Assembly (NCBI GenBank): GCA_034336665.1
Contig: JAPFBE010000013.1
Location: 21,369,056-21,433,055 of the forward strand
DNA: 64,000 nucleotides
From: Luscinia megarhynchos
Taxonomy: Eukaryota; Chordata; Aves; Passeriformes; Turdidae
Reading direction: 5' to 3'
Position numbers and translations under genes: made by a program. The notes beneath the pieces are model-generated. The model saw only the letters and a list, made by a program, of their open reading frames with translations. It was not told where the DNA came from and searched no databases. Below are positions 48,323 through 59,523 of this stretch, in pieces (positions within the stretch are counted from its first letter, which is position 1; the number at the start of each line of letters is the position of its first letter).

Positions 48323-49331
48323 GCTTTATTAACCTCCCCCAGCTGGCTCTCTCAGCATTTCTTATTTTCCAGTGCTTGCATCCCCTAGCAGCTCATCTCA
48401 GCCCTTCTTGTATCTCTGAGCTCCCCCGGGGTCCTTCCTTTGGCTGCACCAGCTGTGGACACCAATTGAAACCTCATCACCAGCCTGTTCCACCGACATT
48501 TACCAAACCTGGTGGCAGGTCTCTGATCTCTGCCCACACAAACCCCAGGCAGCCAGCAATGAGTGCTGATTTGCCTCAGATCAGGAGGTTTGAAAGGTAA
48601 CCTGCTCTCTGACTGTCTTCTATTTTAAATTGCTGAAAGGGCTTTGTTAAAAATAAACAAACAACTGAGCACACCATACCAGCACTGTTGGCTGGTATGA
48701 AGGAGCAGCAGGTGCCTGGTGAATCTGGATGAGTTCTTGTTTCCCCACTTTGCAGGGAAGTGATGAGTTAACATGAGCCTGGTTGTTCAGCCCCAGCTCT
48801 GAAGTGTCCCCTCAAGTCTGAGGTGTGAGCCTGACATCTGCTGGGGACAGCACTACAGAAAGCACCAGGCTATCCTTCCTCAGAGCTGCTTTTCAGGAGG
48901 GGTGGTGGAAGGGAGGTTGCTGCCTGAGGGACTCTGAATGAGGCAACACAGCCAAAGGACAACCTAATAGCAGGCAAGAGCTGAAATCCCAATTTATGCT
49001 GAACGGCTCCAGTTCCCCTCTCTTACACATGTAAGAAAGAGGCCAGCCAGGATGCATATCCAGGGTTGAAAATACCTGCATAAGTGTCCATGAGAAACAG
49101 AGCTCCATGTCTGACAGCAAGCTGAAATCTGCTTTCCCTCTTTCCTTTTGAAGCATTCACCACTGTCACTATGTTTTTGCTTGGCTGACACAGCTGGTGG
49201 CTTGTCTGAGTCTTATACAGCCCTCTGGGCTTCAGAGCTAAAAATTCTACAGGTAGACCCAAAAAGTCAGTGCTTGGTGTCGACCATCTGTGTGTCTCTT
49301 CTGTTGCTTATTTCAATCCTCAGCCACAGGC
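48323..49331. other. Non-coding stretch without recognised features
   Basis: No exon or repeat recognised. Confidence 0.35.
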
Positions 49332-49650
49332 CCCTTCCCTTCCCTTCCCTTCCCTTCCCTTCCCTTCCCTTCCCTTCCCTTCCCTTCCCTTCCCTTCCCT
49401 TCCCTTCCCTTCCCTTCCCTTCCCTTCCCTTCCCTTCCCTTCCCTTCCCTTCCCTTCCCTTCCCTTCCCTTCCCTTCCCTTCCCTTCCCTTCCCTTCCCT
49501 TCCCTTCCCTTCCCTTCCCTTCCCTTCCCTTCCCTTCCCTTCCCTTCCCTTCCCTTCCCTTCCCTTCCCTTCCCTTCCCTTCCCTTCCCTTCCCTTCCCT
49601 TCCCTTCCCTTCCCTTCCCTTCCCTTCCCTTCCCTTCCCTTCCCTTCCCT
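49332..49650. repeat. Pure (TTCCC)n array, about 64 units
   Basis: About 319 bp of uninterrupted TTCCC pentamers with sharp edges. The plus strand is all pyrimidine and the minus strand all purine (GGGAA). Open frames through it on both strands (up to 203 codons, repeating LPFPS or GREGK) are artefacts of a pentamer having no stop codon in any frame. The purity indicates recent expansion and high copy-number instability. Confidence 0.98.
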
Positions 49651-51817
49651 CTCTGCCACTATGATGCATCTGTATAGGATTTCTGTCCAGTCTTACAGGA
49701 AGGGATGGTTTCCAGGGCTGACTGTAAGAAAGTCATATATGAGTGGCTCAAGGCCATGAGGAGTGATGGAGAGCAGAAGCAAGTGCCACTTGTCCTGATT
49801 AAATACTGCTCTGATCCTTTGGGTCTATAAAAAAGAGGGATCCTAAGCAGTGTGCAAACAATATGGTAGCTTGGAGAGTTGTTGACAGCAGGGCTACAGG
49901 CAGCATCTTTGGGCTCTCTGCCAACACCTAAATAATTGGAAGTGTTACTTTCTTCTAGAATTAAACCTGGCCTTTGTCACAGCATTGTATTTTTTGTTGT
50001 CAGACATTAGCAGATAAAGCATATTTTTTAAACCCTTGAGGAGAAGAAAGAAGTTGGTAGCTCTCGTGGCTTTAGCAGGCTTCTTATGACAATGTATGTT
50101 GCTTTTGTTTATCACAAAGATCATATTCTAGAAAAATAAAATTTGAGGATCTCAGGGGGTTTATTAATATTTTTTAGTGTTTTTAGAGCTTTGGACATGG
50201 ATGAACACAAATAACTTGATGCCAGTTTAACCTCATGATTCTGAAACCAGAATTCAAATTAAAATGTGCTAACACATCTATTTTTAAACTCACGATTTAA
50301 GCCACTTTCATTATTTTGATAGGGCCTGACATGATTTTCCAGCATTGGGATTGGTAATAAAGCTTTTGTGTACTGATTTGAATGGAAAATCCTTTGAAAA
50401 TCCTCCAGCTTGCTTGCCTTAGTCAATACTTAACAAGGACTCAGCCACAGCAGCAAAAATATCCACCAATCAGTACTTTTGTTTGACTGTCTTTTTTTCT
50501 TCCCTCATAACAAAAAAAATGACACCCAAGAGTCATTGTAGTCCCAGGGTCCATTCTGAGAAACTGTGGTACAGGGATCCTTGTACATGGGAATCCTGAA
50601 GCCAACAACAGCTTCCCAGGAGTCTGAACAAAGGGCAAGAGCATCCCTGTGCCAGAGTTTTCCATAGGGCTGAGCAAGGACTGAAGAGAGAAGAGGGTCA
50701 GATCTACACAGATGGCTTGGGCTCGTGCTACAATTACTCCATGTCCCTACAAAGTTGTTCTGGGATGAACAGGAGTGAAAGATAGGGTGAGCTTCAAGGA
50801 TGCAGAGAGGGCCAAGCCATGGCACAAAGCCTCTGTGCAGCCTCCTTCAGTCCTGTGTGGGTGCATGGAATAAATTGCTTGTCTAGTGGCTGTGTCCAGG
50901 GAGGAGTGGGAGAATGCCAGCTGGTGCCTGTGGTACTTAATTTCTTCTCAGGAGCTGAGTGAGGTGAACATTTTTGGGATGAAGCAGCTGAAAGCAGGAA
51001 AGACAAAGTGCCATGCCTACTGTCCCCCAGCCTGCTGTGCTGCTGCAGGCTGGATGCAGATACCAAACCTGGTGGGAGACAACTGCACTGCTCTTTTATA
51101 CCCCTAGATACTACACAGTGTTTTCCAGCTCATCAAAAGTGAAGGAGCAGCAGGCTCTGAGCAAGCCAGACCCATCTCAGTGCTGTTTTAAGGCACTTGG
51201 CTTTCAGGCCAGTGGGTATGCTGTTATTCCTCCAGTACAAGAAAACAAACACATGGGGGTATATATATGAAAAAAGAGGTGACTCATAAGTGACAATAAC
51301 CTCATTTAGTCATTAGAGGAGGATAATTTGCCATGTATTTGTATCCATATTGCAAATGTCTGCTCAAAGCTACACTGCCCCATCACATGCTTTGTGGATG
51401 TGGCCACAGCCACCTGCAGCAGGGGAGCAGGAGAGGCCACACTCACTTGCTGTTTGACCCTGATTTCTTCTTTCTGTCTGAGGAGTGGAAAAGGCCTGCT
51501 GCATGGCCTTGGATCTCCCAGGAAGTGATTTGACACTTTGAGTAGAGCTTGGCCTTTTCTTTCTCACATTAAAATGGAAGATGATGTTTTATAGGTCTGT
51601 TTCGTCAGCATGTATGCACCAATCTGTAGAGAATGATGTGAATAGCTTTTTGTAGTACTGCTGAACACAGAACTGTCAGGAAAAAGCCTGGCATTAAATG
51701 AAATCTTAGACCTGAAATAAAATCTTACCTGAAATGAAATTTTAGACAAAAAGTGAATGGCCTTGGGTCAACTAAATAGGTGTGTTCACTCTCAGGATTA
51801 ATGATAACACAGATAAC
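49651..51817. other. Non-coding stretch, small degenerate repeat near its end
   Basis: At 51,690-51,745 the text 'ctgaaataaaatcttac' / 'ctgaaatgaaattttaga' recurs two to three times as a degenerate about 20-bp tandem repeat. No exon recognised. Confidence 0.4.
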
Positions 51818-52806
51818 TGTATTGGGTTTGTCTAGCAAGGCTTTGGTAGGAGGGGTTGCAAGGGTGCCTTCTGTGAGAAGATGGTTGAAGCTTCCTCTGC
51901 GTCCAGTGGAGCCAATGCCAGCCAGCACCAAAATGGACCCACCACCAGTCAAAGCTCAGCTCATCAGTGATGGTGGTAAAACCTCTGGGATAACATCTTT
52001 AGGAGGGGGAAAACTGCTGTGCAACAGCAGCTGGGAAAGAGGAGTGAGGATATGTGAGAGAAACAACTCTGTGAGAGATAATCCAGGATGAGTAAAGGAG
52101 ATGGGGAGGAGGTGCTGCAGATGCTGGAACAGAGAGTCCCCTGCAGCCATCCCTGGGGGAGCAGATACTCACATGCAGCCCCTGGAGGACCCCACAGTGG
52201 AGCAGGTGGATGCCCAAAGGAGGCTGTGACCTCGTGGGGAGCCCCTGCTGGAGCAGGCTCCTGCCAGGACCTGAGGCCTCATGAGGAGAGGAGCACAAGC
52301 TGAAGCAGGTTTCCTGGTGGGACTTGTGACCCCATGGAGACTCACACTGGAGCAGCCTGCTCCTAAAGAACTGCACCCCATGGGCAGGGACCCACTCTGG
52401 AGCAGTTCATGAAGAACTTCAGCCTGTGGGAGGGACTCCACACTCGGAGGATGAGAGTGTGAGGAGGAAAGAGCAGCAGAGACAACGTGTGATGAGCCAA
52501 CTGCAAACCCCATTCCTGTGCCCCTGCACCACTGTGAGGAGGAGAGAGAAAAAATTGGGAGTGAACTTCAGGGTGTTTTAATGTTTTATTACCCACCCCC
52601 CTACTCTGATTTGTTTGGTAATAAATTAAATCCATTTCCCCCAAGTTGAGCCTGTTTTGCCTGAGACAGTAATTAGTGTGTGACCTCTCCTTGTCTTTAA
52701 CCCATGAGCCTTTTGGTGTATTTTTCTCCCCCTGTCCAGCTGAGGAAGGGTGTGACACAGCAACTTTGGTGGGTGTCTGGTGTCTGACCAAGGTCAACTC
52801 ACCACA
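51818..52806 (+). mobile_element. LTR of an avian endogenous retrovirus, plus strand
   Basis: It begins TGTATTGGGTTTGTCTAGC and ends GGTCAACTCACCACA. From memory the whole order matches a common bird LTR: 'gagccaatgccagccagcac', 'ctctgggataacatc', 'gcaacagcagctgggaaaga', repeated 'ctggagcag' units, 'acaacgtgtgatgagccaac', 'ttggtaataaattaaat' with AATAAA at 52,620-52,625, and 'gtccagctgaggaaggg'. It is about 989 bp long, and no viral genes lie beside it, so it is a solo LTR. No TG/CA-adjacent target duplication is visible (ATAAC left, CTGTT right), although ACTGT occurs across both edges (51,816-51,820 and 52,806-52,810). Confidence 0.82.
52185..52410 (+). repeat. Degenerate tandem units inside the LTR
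   Basis: Five or so spaced copies of a unit with the core (c)t(g)gagcag preceded by a ccca(c)/gacc block. It is an internal R-region repeat characteristic of this LTR type. Confidence 0.6.
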
Positions 52807-54356
52807 CTGTTAAATGGAAAAGAAAAATCTTTCTTACCCTGAAAACATCTTTCACCTCTGCCCTTCTGAAGGAAAAGTGATTTGTGATGAAATAAAATTT
52901 CCTTAAGTGATTTAGGAGCCTTAGATCCATTTGTTAAATCTCCTGACCTATTTACTTAGAAAAATCTCATCATAAGGCTCTATTTTTTCTTGCCTTTTGA
53001 GGCAGAGATTTTGGCGGGGGCTTATTTTAAAACAGAACTAAAGCCAACTATCTGCACGTATCTGAACTCATCAGTTCTACTGCCAGTGGTGTGCACACCG
53101 TCTATTAATGACAAAATGAATGAATTAATATGAAAAAGCTGGATGGGAAAGGACTGTAAACTCCTAATCCAAGCCTAGAGCCCTGCCAGGACGATTACAG
53201 AAATAAAAGGGATGGCGCAGTTCCCTGCTCACTCCCTGGCACTGCTGCTGGGGAAAAAAACAGGGCATTACCTTTCCATTAGGACTCTTCTCTACTTCTT
53301 CCCTTTTCATAAGAGAAAAATAAACACCAGTCACAGGGAAAAAGTTTATGAAAAATCAGTAAATATGAAGAAGCAGGAGCTAAGTATCTCTTTGGAGACA
53401 GTAAGCAAGGCAAGCTTTACACTAGCATTTCTTTCCCAGAAGCAAATTCCCATTATTTCGGGGAAAAGTACTTGGCAGCTTGGTCTGTCTCAAAGCACTG
53501 AAGAAACAAGCAGACAAAGGGTGTTGAAGATGGGAATCCCCTGGTGCCCTGGCTAGCCCCACCCCACCTTGCTTCCTCCTGTATCTTGTTTTGAGGAAAG
53601 CAGGGGGCAGTCGTTCAAGGAGCTTAAAGATGCGCTTCATTTCAGGTGCCAGCTGTGAGATCAACTGCTCCCTGCTCACCCATTTGCAAAGTGGAAGAGG
53701 AGTCTTCGTTGCAGGAGAGTGTTTGCTACTGATTCTTCCGACCAGTGCTCTGATCTGCAGCAGCTATGGCTTTGCCAGTGTCCTGTTAATTTAGTTACCA
53801 CAGTAGGAAAATATCTCAAAAGATAGCTCACTCAAATTGCAATAGCTGCAGGCAAGAGGGCTGCCAGCAGGAAGCTGCCTTACAACTGGGCTTGAAAGAG
53901 CTTAGAGGTAAAGGCAGGTTCAGTAGTGACAAAGAGGGAGCAACAAACACCTTACTCCGCCTCCTGTTTCCTGAAATACAATGTTTTCACAAAGAAAAAT
54001 GAACAAAAGGCGCCTTTCTAGTGGAGCAGGAGTTTCTGGGTGTGTTAGGGGTGGGTGGTGTGCCAGAGCAACTGACAGGGTGGTACACCAACAGAGGTAA
54101 GAAGGAGGAAGAGGAAGTGGAACAGTACTGCTGCTCTTCTCTGGCAGCAGAGGAGAGAAATAATTGAATCAGCCAGAGATAGGAAAAAACTGACATCAGG
54201 AGTGCCAGCATCACAAACCTGGTCCTGTAAGGAGCAGCATTCTGTGCCCTGTGCTGTGCTTGTCTCCCTGGCACAGAACAGAGTGAGAGATGGCCAGGCA
54301 CTGGGACCCAGTGTCACATCTGGCTGTTTCCGAAGGATGCAGGTTGATCTTCAGCA
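52807..54356. other. Non-coding stretch without recognised features
   Basis: Background composition. A 183-codon plus frame starting at 54,202 runs into the CpG island and shows no domain; taken as chance. Confidence 0.35.
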
Positions 54357-54378
54357 GACCTTATCAATAGATAAGGTC
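54357..54378. promoter_or_regulatory. Perfect palindromic GATA pair
   Basis: GACCTTATC, spacer AATA, GATAAGGTC: 9-bp perfect arms, each with a GATAAG site, in opposite orientation. It lies about 340 bp before CpG island 2. GATA-family zinc fingers bind such paired sites. Confidence 0.5.
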
Positions 54379-55524
54379 CTCAATGCAGACAAGAGGAATG
54401 TGGGAATGTGCAGGCATTCCTACCAGCCTAATGGACCAGTAGGAGACTCCAGACACCTGAGCAGCCCTTGCCACATAGAACTGTGCCTTCTCTGCCTTGT
54501 CGCTGGTCTATTCCAAAAAGAGCCCATTTTACAAAAAGTGCTCCCTGCTGTAAAGGTGTTGTGTGGGGAGGGAACCACATTCGACATAGTAAGAAAGAGA
54601 ACTGCTCATGAACTTCTTGGTGATGCTTCCTTTCCTTATCTGCAGGCCAGAGTCTGTGCTCCTCTCACCTACTTCCCACAGGGATACAGGGTGGTGCTAA
54701 AAGCTCTGCGTGCATTTCCAGAGCAGCTCTCTCTGTCGGCTGCCCGAGCCTGAAGCGCCAGCCTGTACGGCAGAGTTCCCTCGCTGCGCACCCTCCGCTC
54801 GTCCGTGTGTCCGGGTGCCCGGCACGGCGCACACGCAGCAGCGCTGCTCTGCCCCGGCAATCCGAGCAGGACCCGGCACCTGCCTTCGGACGGCGCTGGT
54901 ATCGTGGCCACAGGGACAGCGCCTGCTCCCTCTCCACAGAGCAGGAGAGAAAGGAGCAATTTCGGGCTCTGCAGTGAGCGGATGACTAGTGCACATATTG
55001 GTAATAGCACCGTGCCGGGGTCTCGGTGTGATCTTCCTGTTGCTCATTTTCTGGCAAGTGTGAAATGCAAATCCCTCCGGGCTTCTGTCTCCGCTCAATA
55101 TTCACAGGAGCATGAAGGCTCCTGCGCGAAGGGGAGGGTGAGAGCCGGCAGACAGCGGGGAGCTTTGTTTCCTCCTTTGTTGGAGTTTACGGGTTAAAAC
55201 ACCTGCTTATTCTCGAGGCTTTGCAGGGGATGTCAGCTCACCGCACCCGCCCTGAATCGCGTCTCTGCTCCGTCGCGGGGGCTGGCGTGGGGCAGGACAG
55301 CAGCAGGTTCCAGTTCGAGTGCGGAGCCCCTGCACCAACGCTGTGGCTCCGCCGATGGCAGTGCCGGGTGCGGGAGGGCGGTGCCCGGGCCGAGGGCGGC
55401 TGCAGGGCTCAGAGCTGTACCCCCGCCCGGGACCCGCCGGGCCGTGGCTCCCACCCTGCCCTTTCCTGCGGTGCGGCGGCTCCAGCCCAAACCCAGACCC
55501 CTGGAAATGGCAGCCGAGACACTT

Positions 55525-55538
55525 GTTGCCATGGTGAT
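55525..55538. promoter_or_regulatory. RFX X-box-like motif
   Basis: GTTGCC AT GGTGAT: a perfect left half and a weaker right half of the RFX X-box (GTNRCC-N-RGYAAC). Confidence 0.45.
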
Positions 55539-55550
55539 CCTTAATAGTTC

Positions 55551-55557
55551 TGACTCA
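55551..55557. promoter_or_regulatory. AP-1/NF-E2 site
   Basis: TGACTCA, the exact AP-1 element, midway between the two X-box-like motifs. Confidence 0.45.
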
Positions 55558-55565
55558 GATGTAGC

Positions 55566-55579
55566 GTTGCTGCGGCAAC
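55566..55579. promoter_or_regulatory. RFX X-box-like motif, palindromic
   Basis: GTTGC TGCG GCAAC: a perfect inverted repeat of 5 bp with a 4-nt centre. The right half GGCAAC is a perfect X-box half. RFX factors control ciliary and MHC class II genes, among others. Confidence 0.5.
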
Positions 55580-56260
55580 CGCATCCGCAGCCCTTGGGAG
55601 GCAATGCCGCTACGTTTTTTCTCTCGTAGCGGAAAAGGGCTCTGAATCCCCGTTTTGCTCGCTCCCTGCTGCAGTGCGGTGACGAAGCTTTGGGCTGTTT
55701 TATTACTCCCCTAATGAGCGGCGATCCTGATCCTTCACCAAAGGATCTGCTGGGTTAAAGTGCCCTGGACCGCCTCAGCACGGGCGCAGTGTCTGCACCA
55801 TAAGACGACCCGAGCCTCTGCCCTTCTGTGGCTCATCAGAAAAGACAAAAAAGAAAAATAAATTATTTTTAAAAAGGAGAAGTAAGCTTTCTCCGTAGGT
55901 AGGAAAAGCACCTTTAACCTCGGGAGCTGAAGATCTATTGGCGGGGGAGGGTATGTGTGTGGAGTGGGGTGTGGTAGTTCTGAGACGAAGAGCGCCTGAG
56001 ACTGTGAAAGGCAAGACAAAGGCAGAGCGCATGTGAGGGAGTGGGTGTGCCCGCGAGGAAAGGAGCGGATCTGTGCGCAGGGAGCGTGTCCGTGGGCATG
56101 GCTACGAACGGGAATGGGAGAGGCGCTGTGGCAGAGCAGCAGCGGAGCGGAGCGTGGCTGTGCCCGCTCCAGGATGAGAAAGGGGACGCTCGGCTGCCCG
56201 GGCTTTTGTTCCGAGAGGCGCCGCACAGGCACGGCCAGAACAGGCTCACGTCATGCAGAG

Positions 56261-58164
56261 CTGGTGAAGACACTTGCTCACATCAGTGCTGTCATCTGTG
56301 CAAAGTCAGCCCCTGACACACGTAATGCCTCAGAGGCAGTGGCGTCCCAAAGGGGCGGATAAATAAATGTAGGGAAGGGGGAATGTACATTAAGTTTGCT
56401 GTTGCAAACCTAGGAGAAAAGACTTCTGCAGCACTAAATAATTCAGCCTAAGTCATTTCATGGTATCCTTTTCTGGCAGGGGCAGGTGGGAATGAAGAGG
56501 CATGCAAATTCTATATGTGCATACCCTTGGATCTACTGAGCCAAGCCCCTCTACTGAGATACCTGGGCATGGATCCCAAGGGAATTGGTCAGTGCTTTTC
56601 CTCAGTCAAATGCCTGACTGCTCAGTCAGGCAGGAGGAGTCACAGGAGAAATGCTAAGAGCTCCCAAGACTTCTCAGGGGTTTCATAAACTTTCCCTGTG
56701 GTTTTTCCAACTTGTCAGAGAATCCGACTGGGCTGTCTCCTGCCTGACATTCTGGTTCTTCCAGATACCGTTTTGCACTGGTAGGACATGGTGGTATGTC
56801 CTGGAGCAGACCTTCAGAGAGACTGGGATGACTGAAGGAAGGAAAAACTTACAAATTCACCATGAAGATGGGAGATAATTTTGCTGCAAGTACAGAGGAT
56901 CTGGGAAGGACTTAAAAGTGGCAGATGCAAAGGATAAAGGATGTTGCTAAAGAAATTGGCACATTCTCCAATGGGAGAGTGTCCAGGATGACTCTTTTGT
57001 GCCTGGTTTAGACGAGGTGAGGACAGAAGCCTTATTAACAAGGGTAAGTTAGTAACAAAAGTTTCAGAGAAAATTTTGGAGCCTGATGAATATAAACTAA
57101 CCTTAAAGAGGTGGTGGGGGACACAGACCTGAGAATGAAAACTTTGGAGAGGTCCAGAATGGAGGAAGATATCTTAAGAAGTGTACACATGAAGGTCCAC
57201 TGCAGGTTAAGTTAAAAGGGAACAAAAGAGCTGAATTAAGGTGTAAGCTGTGAGGGCTCCAGCAGAGAGAGGCTCTCATGAAGTGGATGAACCTGTGGTA
57301 TCTGCAAGGTTTCAGAAAGTGAACTCTTGGGACTCAGTAAATAGCAAGTGCCAGGCTTCTTTATGAGCAGTTTGTGAGGCTGGAAAGTGCTAAAAGCCAG
57401 ATGGAGAGGCTGCAGGAACAAGTCTAAGGCTCTTCAGAGGTTAATATGGCCCATCCAAGGAGTTCAGGGAGACAGAGAGTTGTGAAGAGACTTAACTGAA
57501 GAGACTTAGTCAAAGGGAACTTTTAAATATGACTTGCTTGGCATGCAGAGAGAAACTCATCCCTGGATTAAGTATAATGAAACCACTAGCTTTGGCTTTA
57601 GCTGTGTCTGTTAATTCCTCATGAGAACGAGGGGAAGTGCCCCTTTTGCCTGCCTCCCTGGAAGAAAGTGCCCATCCTTGGGGTGGTGCTTGTCAGAGGC
57701 CACGGCTGCGCCTGCGCTGTCACACGTGGAGCTTTGTCACCTGTGATGGGAGAGCAGGAGCTGTGCCCTGGCACTGCACAGGTTTCTGGTTAAGAGGTGG
57801 GACACTGTGTGGTAGCTTGCATCCATCTTGCAGCCATACCCACAATCTGGGTTCTTCACCCCACTGGGAAATCACAGGTCCCTCCTTCCCAGTACAACTG
57901 GTGCTCATTCCAGTGACCATACCTGTGTACTGCATTTTGACTATGACAAATGCTGGCACCAAAGTGAGAGCAGCACCACACCAGGGGCAGCAAAGGCTGT
58001 TGGAAGAGTCCCTTGGATCTAGGACTAAATGAAGTATAGGACTAAATATTGTAAAGGTTTTCATCTTTATTTTTTGGCATAATCTGTTACAGAATTTTCT
58101 GGACTTGATTTCTTGCCTGGAACCTGTAATAAAGCACTGTAATAGGGCTGAATTACTGCTTGGG
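56261..58164. other. Non-coding stretch without recognised features
   Basis: GC content returns to background, with short chance frames only. Confidence 0.35.
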
Positions 58165-58212
58165 GTTTTGTTTGTTTATTTGGTTGGTTGTTGTTTGGTT
58201 GGTTTTTTTTTT
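58165..58212. repeat. GTT/GGTT simple repeat
   Basis: Irregular gttt, ggtt and poly-T run. Confidence 0.8.
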
Positions 58213-59050
58213 ACAGAAAACAAGGGAAACTGGAGACTACAATCCAATAATTTGTTGTTTATTTATCCAGACAGGATCTAACCTGCTAGCCTCTGCTCTC
58301 TTTGCTCACACTGTAAAGAAAGAGCTGGAGCCTTTGTAAGGACATTGGTGTCAGTAAATACTTGCCTCCCTTGTATGTCTTTGGGACAGCTCAGTCTCTC
58401 TCACAGAGCAGCAATTTTAATAAACAAGAATTAGTGTAAAGCATGGAAAAACAAGGTAATTATTGTTGAGCCATTAGTCTCAGGATCCAGCAATTACCAG
58501 GTGCATCAAGATTGTTTCAAAGAGAAAATTGTGCCTGTGCAGGGAGAGGGTTTGGGGGCTGGTTGAGAAAGAAAGGACATTAGGCTGAAATATTGTTTTG
58601 TTGTTTCTTGCTTCTGAAAGCAGTAAGTTGTTGCTCAGATGTGCAGGTTCAGCCTGACCTGAGCTGCAAATCTAGAAGGATTTGAACTTACCACCTAGGA
58701 AAAATGTCTGATGATGGCTGAGGCATGGTACTGGGGAGACACACGTGCTGGGGAAGTGGAAGGAAAGAGGGGGGGTTGCAGAGCAAGGAGGAACGGAGTG
58801 AGGGCTGCAAAGAACAAAAGAAGATGGTCTGGCGGTTTGGATGCTTAATAGTGTTTTGGGATGATGTCTACTTGCTCTTGTTGATGGAGATTTTGTTTAA
58901 CAGAACCCCTGTCTACACAATGAATCTCCCCTTGAGCAAACGATAAAAAAAAGAAGCATAAGCAGGCAGTCAGAAAACTCCCATCCCACACACATTTTGA
59001 ATCACCCTGTGGTGAGGGTCAAAGCACAAGAGCCATGAAAATGTTGGGGG
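58213..59050. other. Non-coding stretch without recognised features
   Basis: Nothing recognised. Confidence 0.35.
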
Positions 59051-59087
59051 TTTTTTTTTGTTTGTTTGCTTGTTTGTTTGTTTTTTC
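59051..59087. repeat. (GTTT)n simple repeat
   Basis: Poly-T followed by about six GTTT units with one GCTT. Confidence 0.85.
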
Positions 59088-59489
59088 TTAAGCAGTGATG
59101 TCCATGAGATTAGTGCTTACCTTGATTTAATGTCTCATCAGAAGCATGACTTCCCTGACAGCCCTGCTGCAGTGCTACTAAATGAAGCATGCCCTGTTTT
59201 CTCGGCTGGGATTTAAACCTCTGCCCTTAGAGACCTGAGGGGTGAGGAAGAAAGATGGGGACAGAGTGATCTATATTGACCCACCTATCATGCCTGCTAA
59301 ATTAAATAACCAGGCTTTATTTTTTAACCTATTTGAAACAGTTACTGTTCTCTGCACAGTGGATGTTTGTGGAGGTTGCTGAGGTGGCAGCACCACAGCA
59401 TGAGCCTCCCTTGCTCTGTATCTTCCCCCTGACTCACATTCTGTGGGTGACCTTCCAGTGTAAGGACAGACACTGTCTTAAAGAAATAG

Positions 59490-59523
59490 GAGAGAGGGAG
59501 AGAGAGCGGGGGAGAGAGAGAGA
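59490..59523. repeat. (GA)n simple repeat
   Basis: gagagaggga-type purine run with a central cggg interruption. Confidence 0.85.

Larger units (their letters stand above)
54700..56260. promoter_or_regulatory. CpG island 2, probable promoter
   Basis: CpG-dense and GC-rich against an AT-rich background. It contains X-box-like motifs, an AP-1 site and GC-rich blocks such as gcggagcggagcgtggc (about 56,140). Open frames here overlap on both strands and are compositional. No first exon could be fixed: plus-strand donor-like sites exist (gagg|gtgaga near 55,135; tag|gtagga near 55,900) but are not decisive. The gene it serves is unknown. Confidence 0.7.

Noticed and set aside
49148..49759. Frames of 118-203 codons on both strands
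   Set aside because: They are the TTCCC array read in any frame (LPFPS or GREGK repeats). The pentamer has no stops, so this is not coding evidence.
54202..54753. 183-codon frame leading into CpG island 2
   Set aside because: No domain, no splice logic, mixed composition, and it crosses a palindromic GATA element.
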